From: Ignavibacteria bacterium | GTDB lineage: Bacteria; Bacteroidota; Ignavibacteria; Tepidaquicellales; Tepidaquicellaceae | Direction of reading: 5' to 3' | Assembly: GCA_016704345.1 (NCBI GenBank) | Contig: JADJAH010000037.1 | Span: 85,373-149,372, forward strand | DNA: 64,000 nt | The notes under the pieces: generated by a model | Told to the model about the DNA's origin: nothing | The model's input: only the letters and a program-made list of their open reading frames with translations | The model's database searches: none | Part shown: piece after piece, positions 32,816 to 41,715 of the stretch | Layout: each line of letters opens with the position of its first letter | How positions within the stretch are numbered: position 1 is the first letter of the stretch | Position numbers and translations under genes: made by a program

Positions 32816-33898
32816 CTACTTGACCAGGAGCATTTTCTTTGTATCAAGGCTGTTATTTGTTTTCAACGAATAAAAATACATACCGCTTGAAAGATCCGAT
32901 GCATTAAAATCAACCGTGTAATAATTGGCTGTTCTGAATTCATTGTTTAAAATCCTTGCCACCATTTTTCCGCTCATGTCATAGACCTCAAGAGTTACCT
33001 TTGAATCATTTGGAAGTGAGAAAGAGATCTTGGTCGATGGATTGAATGGGTTTGGATAATTTTGTTTGAGTTCAAATACCTGCGGAGCACCAATCACTAT
33101 TTCACTCTGAAGATTGAAGTATTCAAAATTTCCGTTGAAATCAATCTGCTTGAGTCTGTACTGGTATTTACCAATATTCAGGTTATTGTCTTTGTAAGAA
33201 TACTCAACTGTCTGATTTGAATTTCCATGACCTTCTACAAAATTTACTTTCTGCCAATCACTTGATGATAATACTTTTCTTTCAATATCAAATCCGTTGT
33301 TATTTCTTTCGCCTGTGGTAGTCCAATTCAGCGTCACATTGTTATTTGAGACAGCTGAAGTGAATGAGCTAAGCTCAACAGGCAGCGTACCGTTGTAATT
33401 TCCATTATAGGTGCCTGATATAGTTGGCGTGAATGTTGGAGTTACAATTTCCGATGAGCTGGCTTCCCAGATTACTTGTGCCTGAACATTCTGAAGAATG
33501 TCCAGAGTTATTGTAGCCACACGTTCGCCAAAACCATTTGCTCCCCCATCTGCCAGGACTTCAACTCCGGGCCCGGAAACATAATTGATCTGCAAGGCGA
33601 CCTGTTGACCGAAAAATAGTACGGTTTCCATCGGCCCATAATTTCCGGTGCTGTATCTTGGGCTTTGATTTGAGATGACGGGATTATTCATAACCGCATC
33701 CGTGAATTGCAGTACAAATGTTGACAGTCCCATATTATAAGGATCAGCACTTGTTCTAAGGACATAAATGTCGAAAGTAAATTTCGTCCCGGCATTTGTT
33801 ATGTCAAAATTTGTGGCAGTTACTGTCGCTGTTTGTGATCTGAGACTCGCGCCGCCGAACAACAAACATGCAAATAGAAATAGAAGAAATTTCTTCAT
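32816..33898 (-). CDS. Secreted T9SS protein with cohesin-like N-terminal domain, paralogue 1
   Basis: The 360-residue protein has a signal peptide (KKFLLFLFACLLFGGASLRS). An N-terminal beta-sandwich domain follows (about 22-165; FDITNAGTKFTFDIYVLRTS, FVLQFTDAVM, ERVATITLDIL). Next comes a middle segment LPVELSSFTSAVSNNNVTLNWTTTGERNNNGFDIERK to YRLKQIDFNGN, which is the common FN3-like linker of T9SS proteins. The end is a T9SS type A domain: QNYPNPFNPSTKISFSLP, YDMSGKMV, SSGMYFYSL, ending in KKMLLVK. It closely resembles the upstream neighbour along the whole length, so the two arose by tandem duplication. The N-terminal domain recalls a cohesin fold (inference). It is exported to the cell surface. 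Confidence 0.82.
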   Translation of the reverse strand: MKKFLLFLFACLLFGGASLRSQTATVTATNFDITNAGTKFTFDIYVLRTSADPYNMGLSTFVLQFTDAVMNNPVISNQSPRYSTGNYGPMETVLFFGQQVALQINYVSGPGVEVLADGGANGFGERVATITLDILQNVQAQVIWEASSSEIVTPTFTPTISGTYNGNYNGTLPVELSSFTSAVSNNNVTLNWTTTGERNNNGFDIERKVLSSSDWQKVNFVEGHGNSNQTVEYSYKDNNLNIGKYQYRLKQIDFNGNFEYFNLQSEIVIGAPQVFELKQNYPNPFNPSTKISFSLPNDSKVTLEVYDMSGKMVARILNNEFRTANYYTVDFNASDLSSGMYFYSLKTNNSLDTKKMLLVK

Positions 33899-33950
33899 TT
33901 CACCTCCGAAGGTAGTTGATTAGAAATCATTGAATTAAAATTGTTTATGA

Positions 33951-35048
33951 TCATTTTACTAAGGTCATTTTCTTTGTTTGAACTTCTTTATCGGTTCTCA
34001 ATTCATAGAAATATACTCCGCTGGAAAGTGATGAGCCATTCATCGAGACTGAATAATAGTTAGCCTGCTTAAGTTCATTATCAATAAGCATTGAGATTCT
34101 TCTTCCCGAAATGTCATAAACTGACAAAGAGACTCTTGAATCATATGGTAAATCAAAACTGATGACAGTTGACGGATTGAACGGGTTAGGAAAGTTTTGA
34201 TTCAGTGCAAAATCTTTCGGAATACCAATCTCAATTTCTGTACTAAGATTATGACACTCGTAGTTACCGTTGAAATCCAATTGTTTGAGTCTGTAAGAAT
34301 ATGAACCGGTTGGAAGTTGATTATCATTGTAAGTGTAATTCTTCAGATCAGACGAGTTACCACTTCCCTGAACATATCCCGCCTTGATCCAATCACCTGC
34401 TGTAGACTTTCTTTGAACTTCAAATCCTGCATTATTTTCTTCTGAACTTGTCGACCATGAAAGCTTTACAGAATTACCGTTTGAGACTGCAGAAAAGCTG
34501 CTTAGCTCAACAGGTAAAGTACTGTTGAAGAATCCGTTGTTTGTACTTATTGCTGACTCATTCTGCGGATTAACAACAGCAGTATTTAAGTTATCCCATC
34601 TAAGGTCAGGAAGATTAAGAGCAATGATGTCAAGTTTCACAGAAGCTATCTTTTCACCAAGCCCCTGAACACCCGGATCATTTGAAACAACATCACCCGG
34701 TCCGCCGGAATTATAATACAGCTGAATTGCTACCTTGCCGCTGGAATATCCAAACGGTTGCATTTCATTGTATGAGGATGTCACACTTCCGACTGTATAT
34801 TTAGGGTTGACATAAGTCAACACCGGATTTGCAAATGTTCCGGTTACAAATCTCAAAAAATAAGAAGAATTACCCATTCTGAAATCCGGAGCGCTGGTTC
34901 TCAGGGTGAAGATATCGAAATTGAACTTTGTTCCGTTTTCTGTGATATCAAAATTCGCAATTGTGTTAGTTACATTATTTTGCGATCTCAGTGAACCTGA
35001 AAACAGAAATAGCAGAATTACGGAAATTGAAAGAATGCTTTTGCTCAT
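33951..35048 (-). CDS. Secreted T9SS protein with cohesin-like N-terminal domain, paralogue 2
   Basis: The 365-residue protein is a sister of the preceding entry. It has a signal peptide (KSILSISVILLFLFSGSLRS), a beta-sandwich domain (FDITENGTKFNFDIFTLRTS, YFLRFVTGTF, LGEKIASVKLDII), the shared segment LPVELSSFSAVSNGNSVKLSWSTSSEENNAGFEVQRK, and the T9SS type A domain QNFPNPFNPSTVISFDLP, YDISGRRIS, SSGVYFYEL ending in KKMTLVK. It lies 19 bases after the dockerin-ended beta-helix gene and 52 bases before its paralogue, so the three are likely one operon. The function is unknown; a scaffold or adhesin role is the most natural reading. Confidence 0.82.
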   Translation of the reverse strand: MSKSILSISVILLFLFSGSLRSQNNVTNTIANFDITENGTKFNFDIFTLRTSAPDFRMGNSSYFLRFVTGTFANPVLTYVNPKYTVGSVTSSYNEMQPFGYSSGKVAIQLYYNSGGPGDVVSNDPGVQGLGEKIASVKLDIIALNLPDLRWDNLNTAVVNPQNESAISTNNGFFNSTLPVELSSFSAVSNGNSVKLSWSTSSEENNAGFEVQRKSTAGDWIKAGYVQGSGNSSDLKNYTYNDNQLPTGSYSYRLKQLDFNGNYECHNLSTEIEIGIPKDFALNQNFPNPFNPSTVISFDLPYDSRVSLSVYDISGRRISMLIDNELKQANYYSVSMNGSSLSSGVYFYELRTDKEVQTKKMTLVK

Positions 35049-35067
35049 TACACTTAATTGTTAATAC

Positions 35068-38000
35068 TTATTGAAAATTTGGTACGTTTGATGCTTTGGC
35101 AAGATTCGGAGTTATGAATCCAAAATCTGCTGATGTTACTGTTCCATTAAGGTTTAAGTCACCGTAATTATAGTTTGCCTGCAAGAGATTGTTTTGAACA
35201 ACTGTATAGTCTGCTGCAGAAACGATGAATGACTTATTAGCATCACCACTGAACATACCAAAGAATCCGCCTGACAAAGCAGCAGCTTCATCTCCAAAAT
35301 ACTGATTCAATCCGCTTCTAAAATCGTAAAGAGCAGAAAGTCCGTTAAGGAAAACTACATTCTTAGACATTACCGGCAAATGATTTCTATGTCCCACTAC
35401 TACGTAATAATTTCCTGTTGGGACGCCTTGTATTTTTACAGGACTTGTTCCATTAAGATCAACAATTGAACCGTCATTCTTGAGGAACGCAGCTCTTTTG
35501 CCATTTGGTACCGCTCCACCGTCCGAAGTAGCCCTCACTTCAAGATAAATCCAATCTACAACACCGTCCGGAATGCTTGTAACACTTTCAGTACCGTTGT
35601 AATTGAACTGTGAATTACCATATGGTTGTGACAATGGAAGCAGGTTAAAGTTTTTCAAACTGATTCTCATATTACCTGCACCTATATAAGCACCTTGTAG
35701 AAGCACCTTAGTATTGATCACTGTATTCTGACTTCCAATACAATTTTCATCTCCACCGGTAAATTCACCAAATGCATTAATGCTTGTTGTAACAAATGAA
35801 TTTGTTGCCGCATTCACCGGTCCAAATGTAAGCCAGCCATTGCCATCCCATCTTCCTCCAATAATATTTGCTTCATTACCGACAACATCTCCATCCTGAT
35901 AACCAAATCTGACGGATGAAGTAAAGTTTGATATGCCTGTTTGACTAACTGTCCAGTATCTGTTCAGATAATCAACAGAACAAGTATTATTTGGATGAAC
36001 TATGTTTACTGTTTTTACATTTGCATATGCGGGAAGCGAAAGATTCCATGACCCAAAGAATACCAGAGCAGGAGCATATCCACCGTTACCTACCGCAAAA
36101 TTAAAGGATGTTATGGAATTCGGAAGAAGTGCTTTTTTCATTTCCCCTGTTCCATCAGTTCTCACATAACTTGCAATTGCCGAAGGGCTGAAGTAAGATG
36201 AATTTGGTCCCATGTAAAGATTATTAGAACCAAGACTAAGAAGTCCGTTTTGACCAAACAATAATCTGTGCAATCTTAATGAATCGGCGAGAGCAATGCC
36301 GTTCGCTCGGCTGACCTGCAGAGTTCTTAATCCACCCTGAACGGTTGTAAGATTTGTTGATGCTGAAGAACCTCCGAAGAACATATCTGAATTGAGTCCT
36401 CCAACAATTTCACCACCCGGCACAATTGCACCGAGAATACTTAGAGTATGGTCTTCGCCAATTACAATTCTGTTTGGAGTAAAATTATTTTGAACTGCAA
36501 AGTCACTTCCCATTTGAAGCGTGGCGCCTGATATTGTAAGATCTTCAAAAGTTGTTTGGCTTCCGCTATGAAGAAAACCGGCGCCAGGACTGACAAGTCT
36601 AAGATCTCTGTCTATGATTGTATTTCCGGGAATGACACCTGATGGTACATTCCAGATGGTTCCTCCACTGTTTGTTCCACTGATAGCTGAAGCTAAGTTT
36701 GGAAAGCTGACATTTCCCTGGTTGATAATGGAATGTGGAAGCGGGTTTCCTGTAGATATTGTGTTTAGAGAAGTTCTGACCAGATCAGTTGATGTTGAAA
36801 AATTGAACGCAAATCCAATTTGCGGAATAAATCCATCCAATGTTGCGTTGTTACTCATTGAAATCGTATTAGGAGATTTTCCAGTTACGGTTGTATTCGG
36901 TGGAATACCAGATCCCTGGATACCCATTCCGATAAATATACCATCTGTTGAAGGCATGAATGAAATTATATTATTTCCGGTAGTAAGCAATCCTCCGGAA
37001 ACAACTGTAGTATCAGGCACAACGCCGTTTTGCCATTTGTTGTTATTTGCATTTATCGCACCGCCCTGATCAGTATAGTTTACGAGACCATAGACTGAGT
37101 ATGTGCTAAGATCGCATTTATCAACAGTCATATTCTTCACCTGTCTGTTGAATGCAATATTCGTATCGCAATTTGTGAATGTCAATCCTCTCAAGACTAC
37201 TGTATCTAATGCGGCGGGTGGATCAAACAAATCATTTCTTGCCTGTATCCAAATACCGCTTCCGGGAGATTGCCTGACGACCCTCGAATTGACAATTGAA
37301 ATGTCACTGTAATCTAATCTGCTAAGCAAGTTAATGTCGATGCCTATCCAGTTATTATTAGCAGGCATAACGACGGATATATTCTCAAACGTAGAATTTG
37401 TCAGCTTTTCAAAGTAAATAGTATGACCTTGCTGCTGATTAGTTGCATTATTATCTGCAAACGAACAATGAGAGAAGTTCACATTACTTATCTGTGTTGG
37501 ATTACTTCTTCTTTGAAATGCTGCAACACCCCATAATCCATTCTGTCTTACAGTAGAATTCTTCATAACCCAGCCGTCTATGCTAACAAAAGTTGGAACA
37601 AATATTCCTGCAATGCCGCTGCCGTCAAAGTTGCAAGATTCCAAGACTATGTCATTGAGCAAATCGCCATTCAATCTGAGACCGTTAACGGAACTGCTTT
37701 TTGCAAATACATTTTCCATAGTTACATACCCGGTTCTTATATCAATGGCATCCCCTGCCGTAACATCAGCCCTGAGATTCTTAAGCACCATTCTCTCAGA
37801 TTGACTGCCGCCAGCTGCACGAAGAGTCACAGTGGAATTAAATACCGTATTGACAGTCGGTGTCGAGCCTTTCCAGGCGCCTACAACGTTGAGTCTCTTT
37901 GTTAATGTGAATCCTGCATAAGTTCCTGTGGCAACAACAATATTGTCACCGTCAGTCACAGCCGGATTGTCAATAGCAAATTGAACCGTGAGCCACGGAG

Positions 38001-38142
38001 TTGCTATATTCCTGGCTTGTGCCGGCGAGTTAGAATTGCTTCCTGTCGTTGCGTTTACGTAATAAGTAGCCGCATTTACGGAAGCAGTGAAAATTAAAAA
38101 GGCTATTATAGCCGAAAAGGAAAAGTGTAGAAGATTTTTCAT
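35068..38142 (-). CDS. Large secreted beta-helix protein ending in a dockerin-like EF-hand pair
   Basis: The 1024-residue protein has a signal peptide (NLLHFSFSAIIAFLIFTASVNA) followed by a parallel beta-helix region (about 25-440; VNATTGSNSNSPAQARNIATPW, YDISIVNSRVVRQSPGSGIW) and further beta-rich repeats. From about 830 comes a module known from other T9SS proteins (LKNFNLLPLSQPYG, IPDGVVDWIYLEVRAT, YYVVVGHRNHLPVMSKNV). At 966-1024 are two EF-hand-like loops: GDANKSFIVSAADY and GDLNLNGTVTSADF, spaced like a type I dockerin. No NPFNP T9SS end is present. It is probably a carbohydrate-binding or adhesive surface protein that docks onto partners. It is first in the three-gene cassette. Confidence 0.82.
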   Translation of the reverse strand: MKNLLHFSFSAIIAFLIFTASVNAATYYVNATTGSNSNSPAQARNIATPWLTVQFAIDNPAVTDGDNIVVATGTYAGFTLTKRLNVVGAWKGSTPTVNTVFNSTVTLRAAGGSQSERMVLKNLRADVTAGDAIDIRTGYVTMENVFAKSSSVNGLRLNGDLLNDIVLESCNFDGSGIAGIFVPTFVSIDGWVMKNSTVRQNGLWGVAAFQRRSNPTQISNVNFSHCSFADNNATNQQQGHTIYFEKLTNSTFENISVVMPANNNWIGIDINLLSRLDYSDISIVNSRVVRQSPGSGIWIQARNDLFDPPAALDTVVLRGLTFTNCDTNIAFNRQVKNMTVDKCDLSTYSVYGLVNYTDQGGAINANNNKWQNGVVPDTTVVSGGLLTTGNNIISFMPSTDGIFIGMGIQGSGIPPNTTVTGKSPNTISMSNNATLDGFIPQIGFAFNFSTSTDLVRTSLNTISTGNPLPHSIINQGNVSFPNLASAISGTNSGGTIWNVPSGVIPGNTIIDRDLRLVSPGAGFLHSGSQTTFEDLTISGATLQMGSDFAVQNNFTPNRIVIGEDHTLSILGAIVPGGEIVGGLNSDMFFGGSSASTNLTTVQGGLRTLQVSRANGIALADSLRLHRLLFGQNGLLSLGSNNLYMGPNSSYFSPSAIASYVRTDGTGEMKKALLPNSITSFNFAVGNGGYAPALVFFGSWNLSLPAYANVKTVNIVHPNNTCSVDYLNRYWTVSQTGISNFTSSVRFGYQDGDVVGNEANIIGGRWDGNGWLTFGPVNAATNSFVTTSINAFGEFTGGDENCIGSQNTVINTKVLLQGAYIGAGNMRISLKNFNLLPLSQPYGNSQFNYNGTESVTSIPDGVVDWIYLEVRATSDGGAVPNGKRAAFLKNDGSIVDLNGTSPVKIQGVPTGNYYVVVGHRNHLPVMSKNVVFLNGLSALYDFRSGLNQYFGDEAAALSGGFFGMFSGDANKSFIVSAADYTVVQNNLLQANYNYGDLNLNGTVTSADFGFITPNLAKASNVPNFQ

Positions 38143-38542
38143 ATTTTTCTATCAACTTAAGTTTTTGTTCCAGTTTATAAGGGCATGACATTGAATCCTG
38201 TGAAACCATTTTTAGTACATTGAGAATCAATAGCTCGTGTTCTGTCTTTCATTCAATTTGAATTGCAAAATACCTTAAACAATTACAAAATTCAACGAAA
38301 AGTTAAACTATTTTCGAATGATATACACTTTAATGATTTAATTTAATTTAAACCCATTCCTAACAAAATCCTAACAAAACACCCAACAGCTGATTTATTT
38401 TATACTGGCAAATCAACACTCAAAAGTTGTAATAGCAAGAATCCCCAATCGTTATCATCCATTTCTTTTGAAGGGCATCCCAAATTGCAATTTCTTTAGA
38501 TGCCTATATTGGCTAATTTACCAAAATCGAAAAATAATAGTC
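38143..38542. promoter_or_regulatory. 400-base divergent intergenic region with presumptive promoters
   Basis: This very AT-rich gap separates the divergent beta-helix gene (minus) and the 38543 gene (plus), so it should hold promoters for both. It contains a perfect 11-base direct repeat described separately. I see no tRNA, stable hairpin or credible coding frame; small frames at either edge are extensions of the flanking genes. Confidence 0.45.
38359..38380. repeat. Tandem 11-base direct repeat, possible regulator site
   Basis: Two adjacent copies of CCTAACAAAA followed by T or C (38359-38369 and 38370-38380) match in 10 of 11 positions with an 11-base period, about one helical turn. Such spacing is common for dimeric response-regulator boxes. 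It sits in a divergent promoter region, 163 bases upstream of the 38543 start. The role as an operator is inferred. Confidence 0.45.
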
Positions 38543-39517
38543 ATGAAACAGAACATTTTAACATCCGTGAAAGGCTTCCTTCATAATACAATTGATTATG
38601 CGGGGTTATTCCCGCCGGCTTCTCTAAATCTTGAAGATTCCTTTGACAACTTTGTTGAATATTCAAATGGCTCTTACAATTGGATGCTTTCTAAATTCAT
38701 ATGCCCATTCAGAAAGACCAAAGACCTTTCTTTGCTGCCCGGATTCAAGTCTTCAACACAGAAAATACGATTGTCACTCCTCTCTGCTTCGTCTCTGAAG
38801 ACAGATGAATTTCTGCTATTATTCAAAGATGACATTTTAAGTTATAGAAAATTGCCTGATGAGTTTCATGACAAATCTATTTTTGAAACAATTGAATTAA
38901 AATTTCCGCTTGAACTTGTAGAAAGGAATTCGAAAGACAGTATCAGAATTTTTCTTGACAGCTTGTCTGAAATAGTTAAGGAACATTTTGATCACCGAAT
39001 TTTCATATTTTGTGAATTACCACTGATTGGAGATTTCGATCATAATCTGAAGAACACCGTTAAGGAAATTTGCGAGCACAATGAGGCTTTCAACGATGCC
39101 GGCTTTAAGCTTAGAACAGGAGGCACTGATCCTTCTGATATTCCTTCACCGGACATATTGGTTTCCTCGATCAGGCAATGTCTTGTTCACAATGTTACAT
39201 TAAAATTCACAGCGGGTATGCATCATCCCATAAGACATCTGGATAAAGGTATGAATGCAAAGATGCATGGATTTGTAAATGTCTTCGGAGCTGGCATACT
39301 GGCATTTCGTCATACAATTTCGGATCGCGAACTCAGGGAAATGATCAGCGATGAAGATCCTGCCAATTTCAAATTCAGTTATGATGCTTTTGAATGGAGA
39401 GAATGGAAGAGCGATACAGAAGAAATTCACGGCGCGAGAAACGGTTTGGTTCTGTCTTTCGGAAGTTGTAGTTTTGATGAGCCTGTTGAAGATCTTAAAA
39501 AACTTCATCTTATTTAA
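38543..39517 (+). CDS. Conserved protein of unknown function upstream of fumarylacetoacetase
   Basis: From the ATG at 38543 the protein has 324 residues; an earlier ATG at 38468 adds 25 unlikely residues. It opens with GFLHNTIDYAGLFPPASLNLEDSF, and its conserved C-terminal half has GFKLRTGGTDPSDIPSPDIL, LKFTAGMHHPIRHLDKG and MHGFVNVFGAGILA. I recognise this pattern as an uncharacterised family but no assigned function. Clustered Gly, His and Arg in LRTGG and AGMHHPIR suggest a phosphate- or carboxylate-binding site, possibly in a TIM-barrel. No signal peptide. It lies 34 bases before fahA in the same direction, so a role in tyrosine/homogentisate breakdown is plausible. Confidence 0.65.
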   Translation: MKQNILTSVKGFLHNTIDYAGLFPPASLNLEDSFDNFVEYSNGSYNWMLSKFICPFRKTKDLSLLPGFKSSTQKIRLSLLSASSLKTDEFLLLFKDDILSYRKLPDEFHDKSIFETIELKFPLELVERNSKDSIRIFLDSLSEIVKEHFDHRIFIFCELPLIGDFDHNLKNTVKEICEHNEAFNDAGFKLRTGGTDPSDIPSPDILVSSIRQCLVHNVTLKFTAGMHHPIRHLDKGMNAKMHGFVNVFGAGILAFRHTISDRELREMISDEDPANFKFSYDAFEWREWKSDTEEIHGARNGLVLSFGSCSFDEPVEDLKKLHLI

Positions 39518-39551
39518 AAGTAATTTTCTAAGAACATTTTATATTTTAATC

Positions 39552-40811
39552 ATGCAATCATTTCTGAAGATCAGTCCCGATTCGCATTTTCCAATTCAAA
39601 ACATCCCGTTCGGAATATTCACGAAGCTTAATGACAATAAGCCAAGAGCGGCTTCGCGGATTGGAGATCATGTCATTGATCTTTCTATGCTGGAGAAAAA
39701 AGGTTATCTGAAGGAATTTATTCCCGAAGAAGCCGATGAAGTCTTTTCCGGAAAATCTCTTAACAAGTTTATGGGATTAGGAAAAAGTGTTACTTCAGAT
39801 GTTCGCAAGAGGATACAGACTCTTCTGCGAGATGATTGTGATGAAATAAAGGAAAAAGAATCATTTCTAAAAAAACTCCTGATTCCTATTGAAGATTGCA
39901 GAATGCTATTGCCTGTTGAGATTGGAGACTATACAGATTTTTATTCGTCAAAAGAACACGCAACAAATGTGGGTATAATGTTCAGAGGAAAGGAGAATGC
40001 GCTTATGCCCAACTGGCTGCATCTTCCGGTTGCATACCACGGAAGAGCAAGCTCAATAGTTGTCAGCGGAACTGATGTAACAAGGCCGAAGGGTCAGACT
40101 AAAGCAGATGATGAAGATCTTCCCAAGTTCGGACCGAGCAAGCTTTTGGATTTCGAACTTGAGATGGGATTCTTTATTGGACAAGGAAATGATTTAGGCA
40201 AAGCTGTTCCGGTGAAGAAAGCGCAGGATCATATATTTGGATTTGTGCTTGTTAACGACTGGAGTGCACGCGACATTCAAAAATGGGAATATGTGCCTCT
40301 TGGTCCGTTCCTTGCAAAAAATTTTGCTACATCAATTTCTCCCTGGATCGTTACTCTTGAAGCACTTGAGCCATTCAAAGTTGAGAGACAAAAACAAGAT
40401 CCCAAACCGCTCCCCTATCTTAAGAGCTCAGGAGAATGGCATTATGACATCAACCTTGAAGTTAGCATCCGTTGTGCAGGAACAAACGATTTTATTCCAA
40501 TATCAAAATCGAATTTCAAACATCTGTATTGGGATATATGTCAGCAGTTAGCTCATCATACTGTTACGGGATGCAACCTGCGTACGGGAGATCTTTTGGC
40601 ATCCGGAACAATAAGCGGTCCTTCAAGCGATTCTTTCGGCAGCCTGCTTGAACTAACATGGAAAGGAACCCAACCGCTTAATCTTGCATCCGGTGAGACG
40701 CGGAGATTTCTTGTTGATGGGGACACTTTGAAGATTACAGGTTGGTGTCAAGGCAAGAGCTATAAAATTGGATTCGGCGAAGTGACCGGAAAAATTCTTC
40801 CAACTAATTGA
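39552..40811 (+). CDS. fahA: Fumarylacetoacetase
   Basis: From the ATG at 39552 the protein is 419 residues, the typical length; an upstream frame start would overlap the previous gene. Family motifs: FLKISPDSHFPIQNIPFGIF at the N-terminus, then DYTDFYSSKEHATNVGIMFRG, MPNWLHLPVAYHGRASSIV, LDFELEMGFFIG (acidic metal ligands), VNDWSARDIQKWEYVPLGPFLAKNF. FahA cleaves fumarylacetoacetate to fumarate and acetoacetate, the last step of tyrosine/homogentisate breakdown. The upstream enzymes (HmgA, maleylacetoacetate isomerase) are not in this window. It is followed after 8 bases by a lipoprotein gene. Confidence 0.94.
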   Translation: MQSFLKISPDSHFPIQNIPFGIFTKLNDNKPRAASRIGDHVIDLSMLEKKGYLKEFIPEEADEVFSGKSLNKFMGLGKSVTSDVRKRIQTLLRDDCDEIKEKESFLKKLLIPIEDCRMLLPVEIGDYTDFYSSKEHATNVGIMFRGKENALMPNWLHLPVAYHGRASSIVVSGTDVTRPKGQTKADDEDLPKFGPSKLLDFELEMGFFIGQGNDLGKAVPVKKAQDHIFGFVLVNDWSARDIQKWEYVPLGPFLAKNFATSISPWIVTLEALEPFKVERQKQDPKPLPYLKSSGEWHYDINLEVSIRCAGTNDFIPISKSNFKHLYWDICQQLAHHTVTGCNLRTGDLLASGTISGPSSDSFGSLLELTWKGTQPLNLASGETRRFLVDGDTLKITGWCQGKSYKIGFGEVTGKILPTN

Positions 40812-40819
40812 TCATTAGC

Positions 40820-41695
40820 ATGAATAACAGTAATGCTTTAATAGGAATTTTTGCTGTGATGTGCTTTGTATTTTTCATATCTTGCTCAGATGAAAATCCC
40901 GCAACTAATAATCCTAACGAACCTTCAGGAAATTTCAAGTATCCGTACGAGATAAATTCATTCTGGTATTATTCGACATACAATTATGTAACTAACTACA
41001 GACCTGATAGTCTCAGAAACATTATTGCGGATGATACTATTGTCGGAAACGGAATCGCAGAATTCACAAGAGATACAGTATTCAATTCAGACACTTTACA
41101 TCTTTTGAAGAATACACATTCTTCAGAAGGTCATGAGCATACAACTCTGGAGTTGTATAAACAGAGTGATACCGGATTAGTCAGATTTGCATTTTACTCA
41201 AGCGGTACTAACTTCGGACCATTCCGAGTTTCGCAACTAAGATTTAAGATTGAGAATGACAGCAAAGAGTTTAAATCAACAACTGAACTCTTGCGCTGGT
41301 ATGAAAGCTATGCCGTTGCCGATTTCCACGGTGATACAACTTTCATTATTGATGATCCTCCAATCAACGCTATAAAATATCCGATCACAGATGGCACTGA
41401 ATGGTCATATCTTGATTACGGTGCAACGAAGATAAAGAAATTGTATTCAGGATTTGAGAACATTTCAACACAGGCAGGCTCATTCTATTGTGCAAGAATT
41501 AAGAGAAACTGGTATCTGAACTTTTCGAATGTTCCTGACAGCAATTTTTATCTTGTGGATTATTTTTCGGAATCCGGCATGGTAAAAAGAGATTTCAGAA
41601 TTAAGAATGTGCTTGTCACTACAAGCACGGGTGATCCGCTCGGATACATTGAAGTTGTCGAAGAATCAAAACTAAATATTGTAACACTTCCCTAA
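40820..41695 (+). CDS. Predicted lipoprotein of unknown function
   Basis: From the ATG at 40820 the protein is 291 residues with an N-terminal hydrophobic stretch (LIGIFAVMCFVFFISC) whose cysteine at about 22 is followed by SDENPATNN, a typical lipoprotein signal and flexible acidic linker. An in-frame TTG at 40808 overlaps the fahA stop and would add four residues. The body is beta-rich with repeated Tyr/Trp-rich strands (FKYPYEINSFWYYSTYNY, FKSTTELLRWYESYA), as in outer-membrane-linked lipoproteins of this group. No known domain is recognised. It lies between fahA and selD in a plus-strand run of five genes; the operon membership may be incidental. Confidence 0.65.
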   Translation: MNNSNALIGIFAVMCFVFFISCSDENPATNNPNEPSGNFKYPYEINSFWYYSTYNYVTNYRPDSLRNIIADDTIVGNGIAEFTRDTVFNSDTLHLLKNTHSSEGHEHTTLELYKQSDTGLVRFAFYSSGTNFGPFRVSQLRFKIENDSKEFKSTTELLRWYESYAVADFHGDTTFIIDDPPINAIKYPITDGTEWSYLDYGATKIKKLYSGFENISTQAGSFYCARIKRNWYLNFSNVPDSNFYLVDYFSESGMVKRDFRIKNVLVTTSTGDPLGYIEVVEESKLNIVTLP

Positions 41696-41715
41696 AAAGA
41701 GTATTTAAAACAGAT

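Noticed and set aside
36614..37069. 151-residue plus-strand frame
   Set aside because: Antisense shadow of the beta-helix protein gene.
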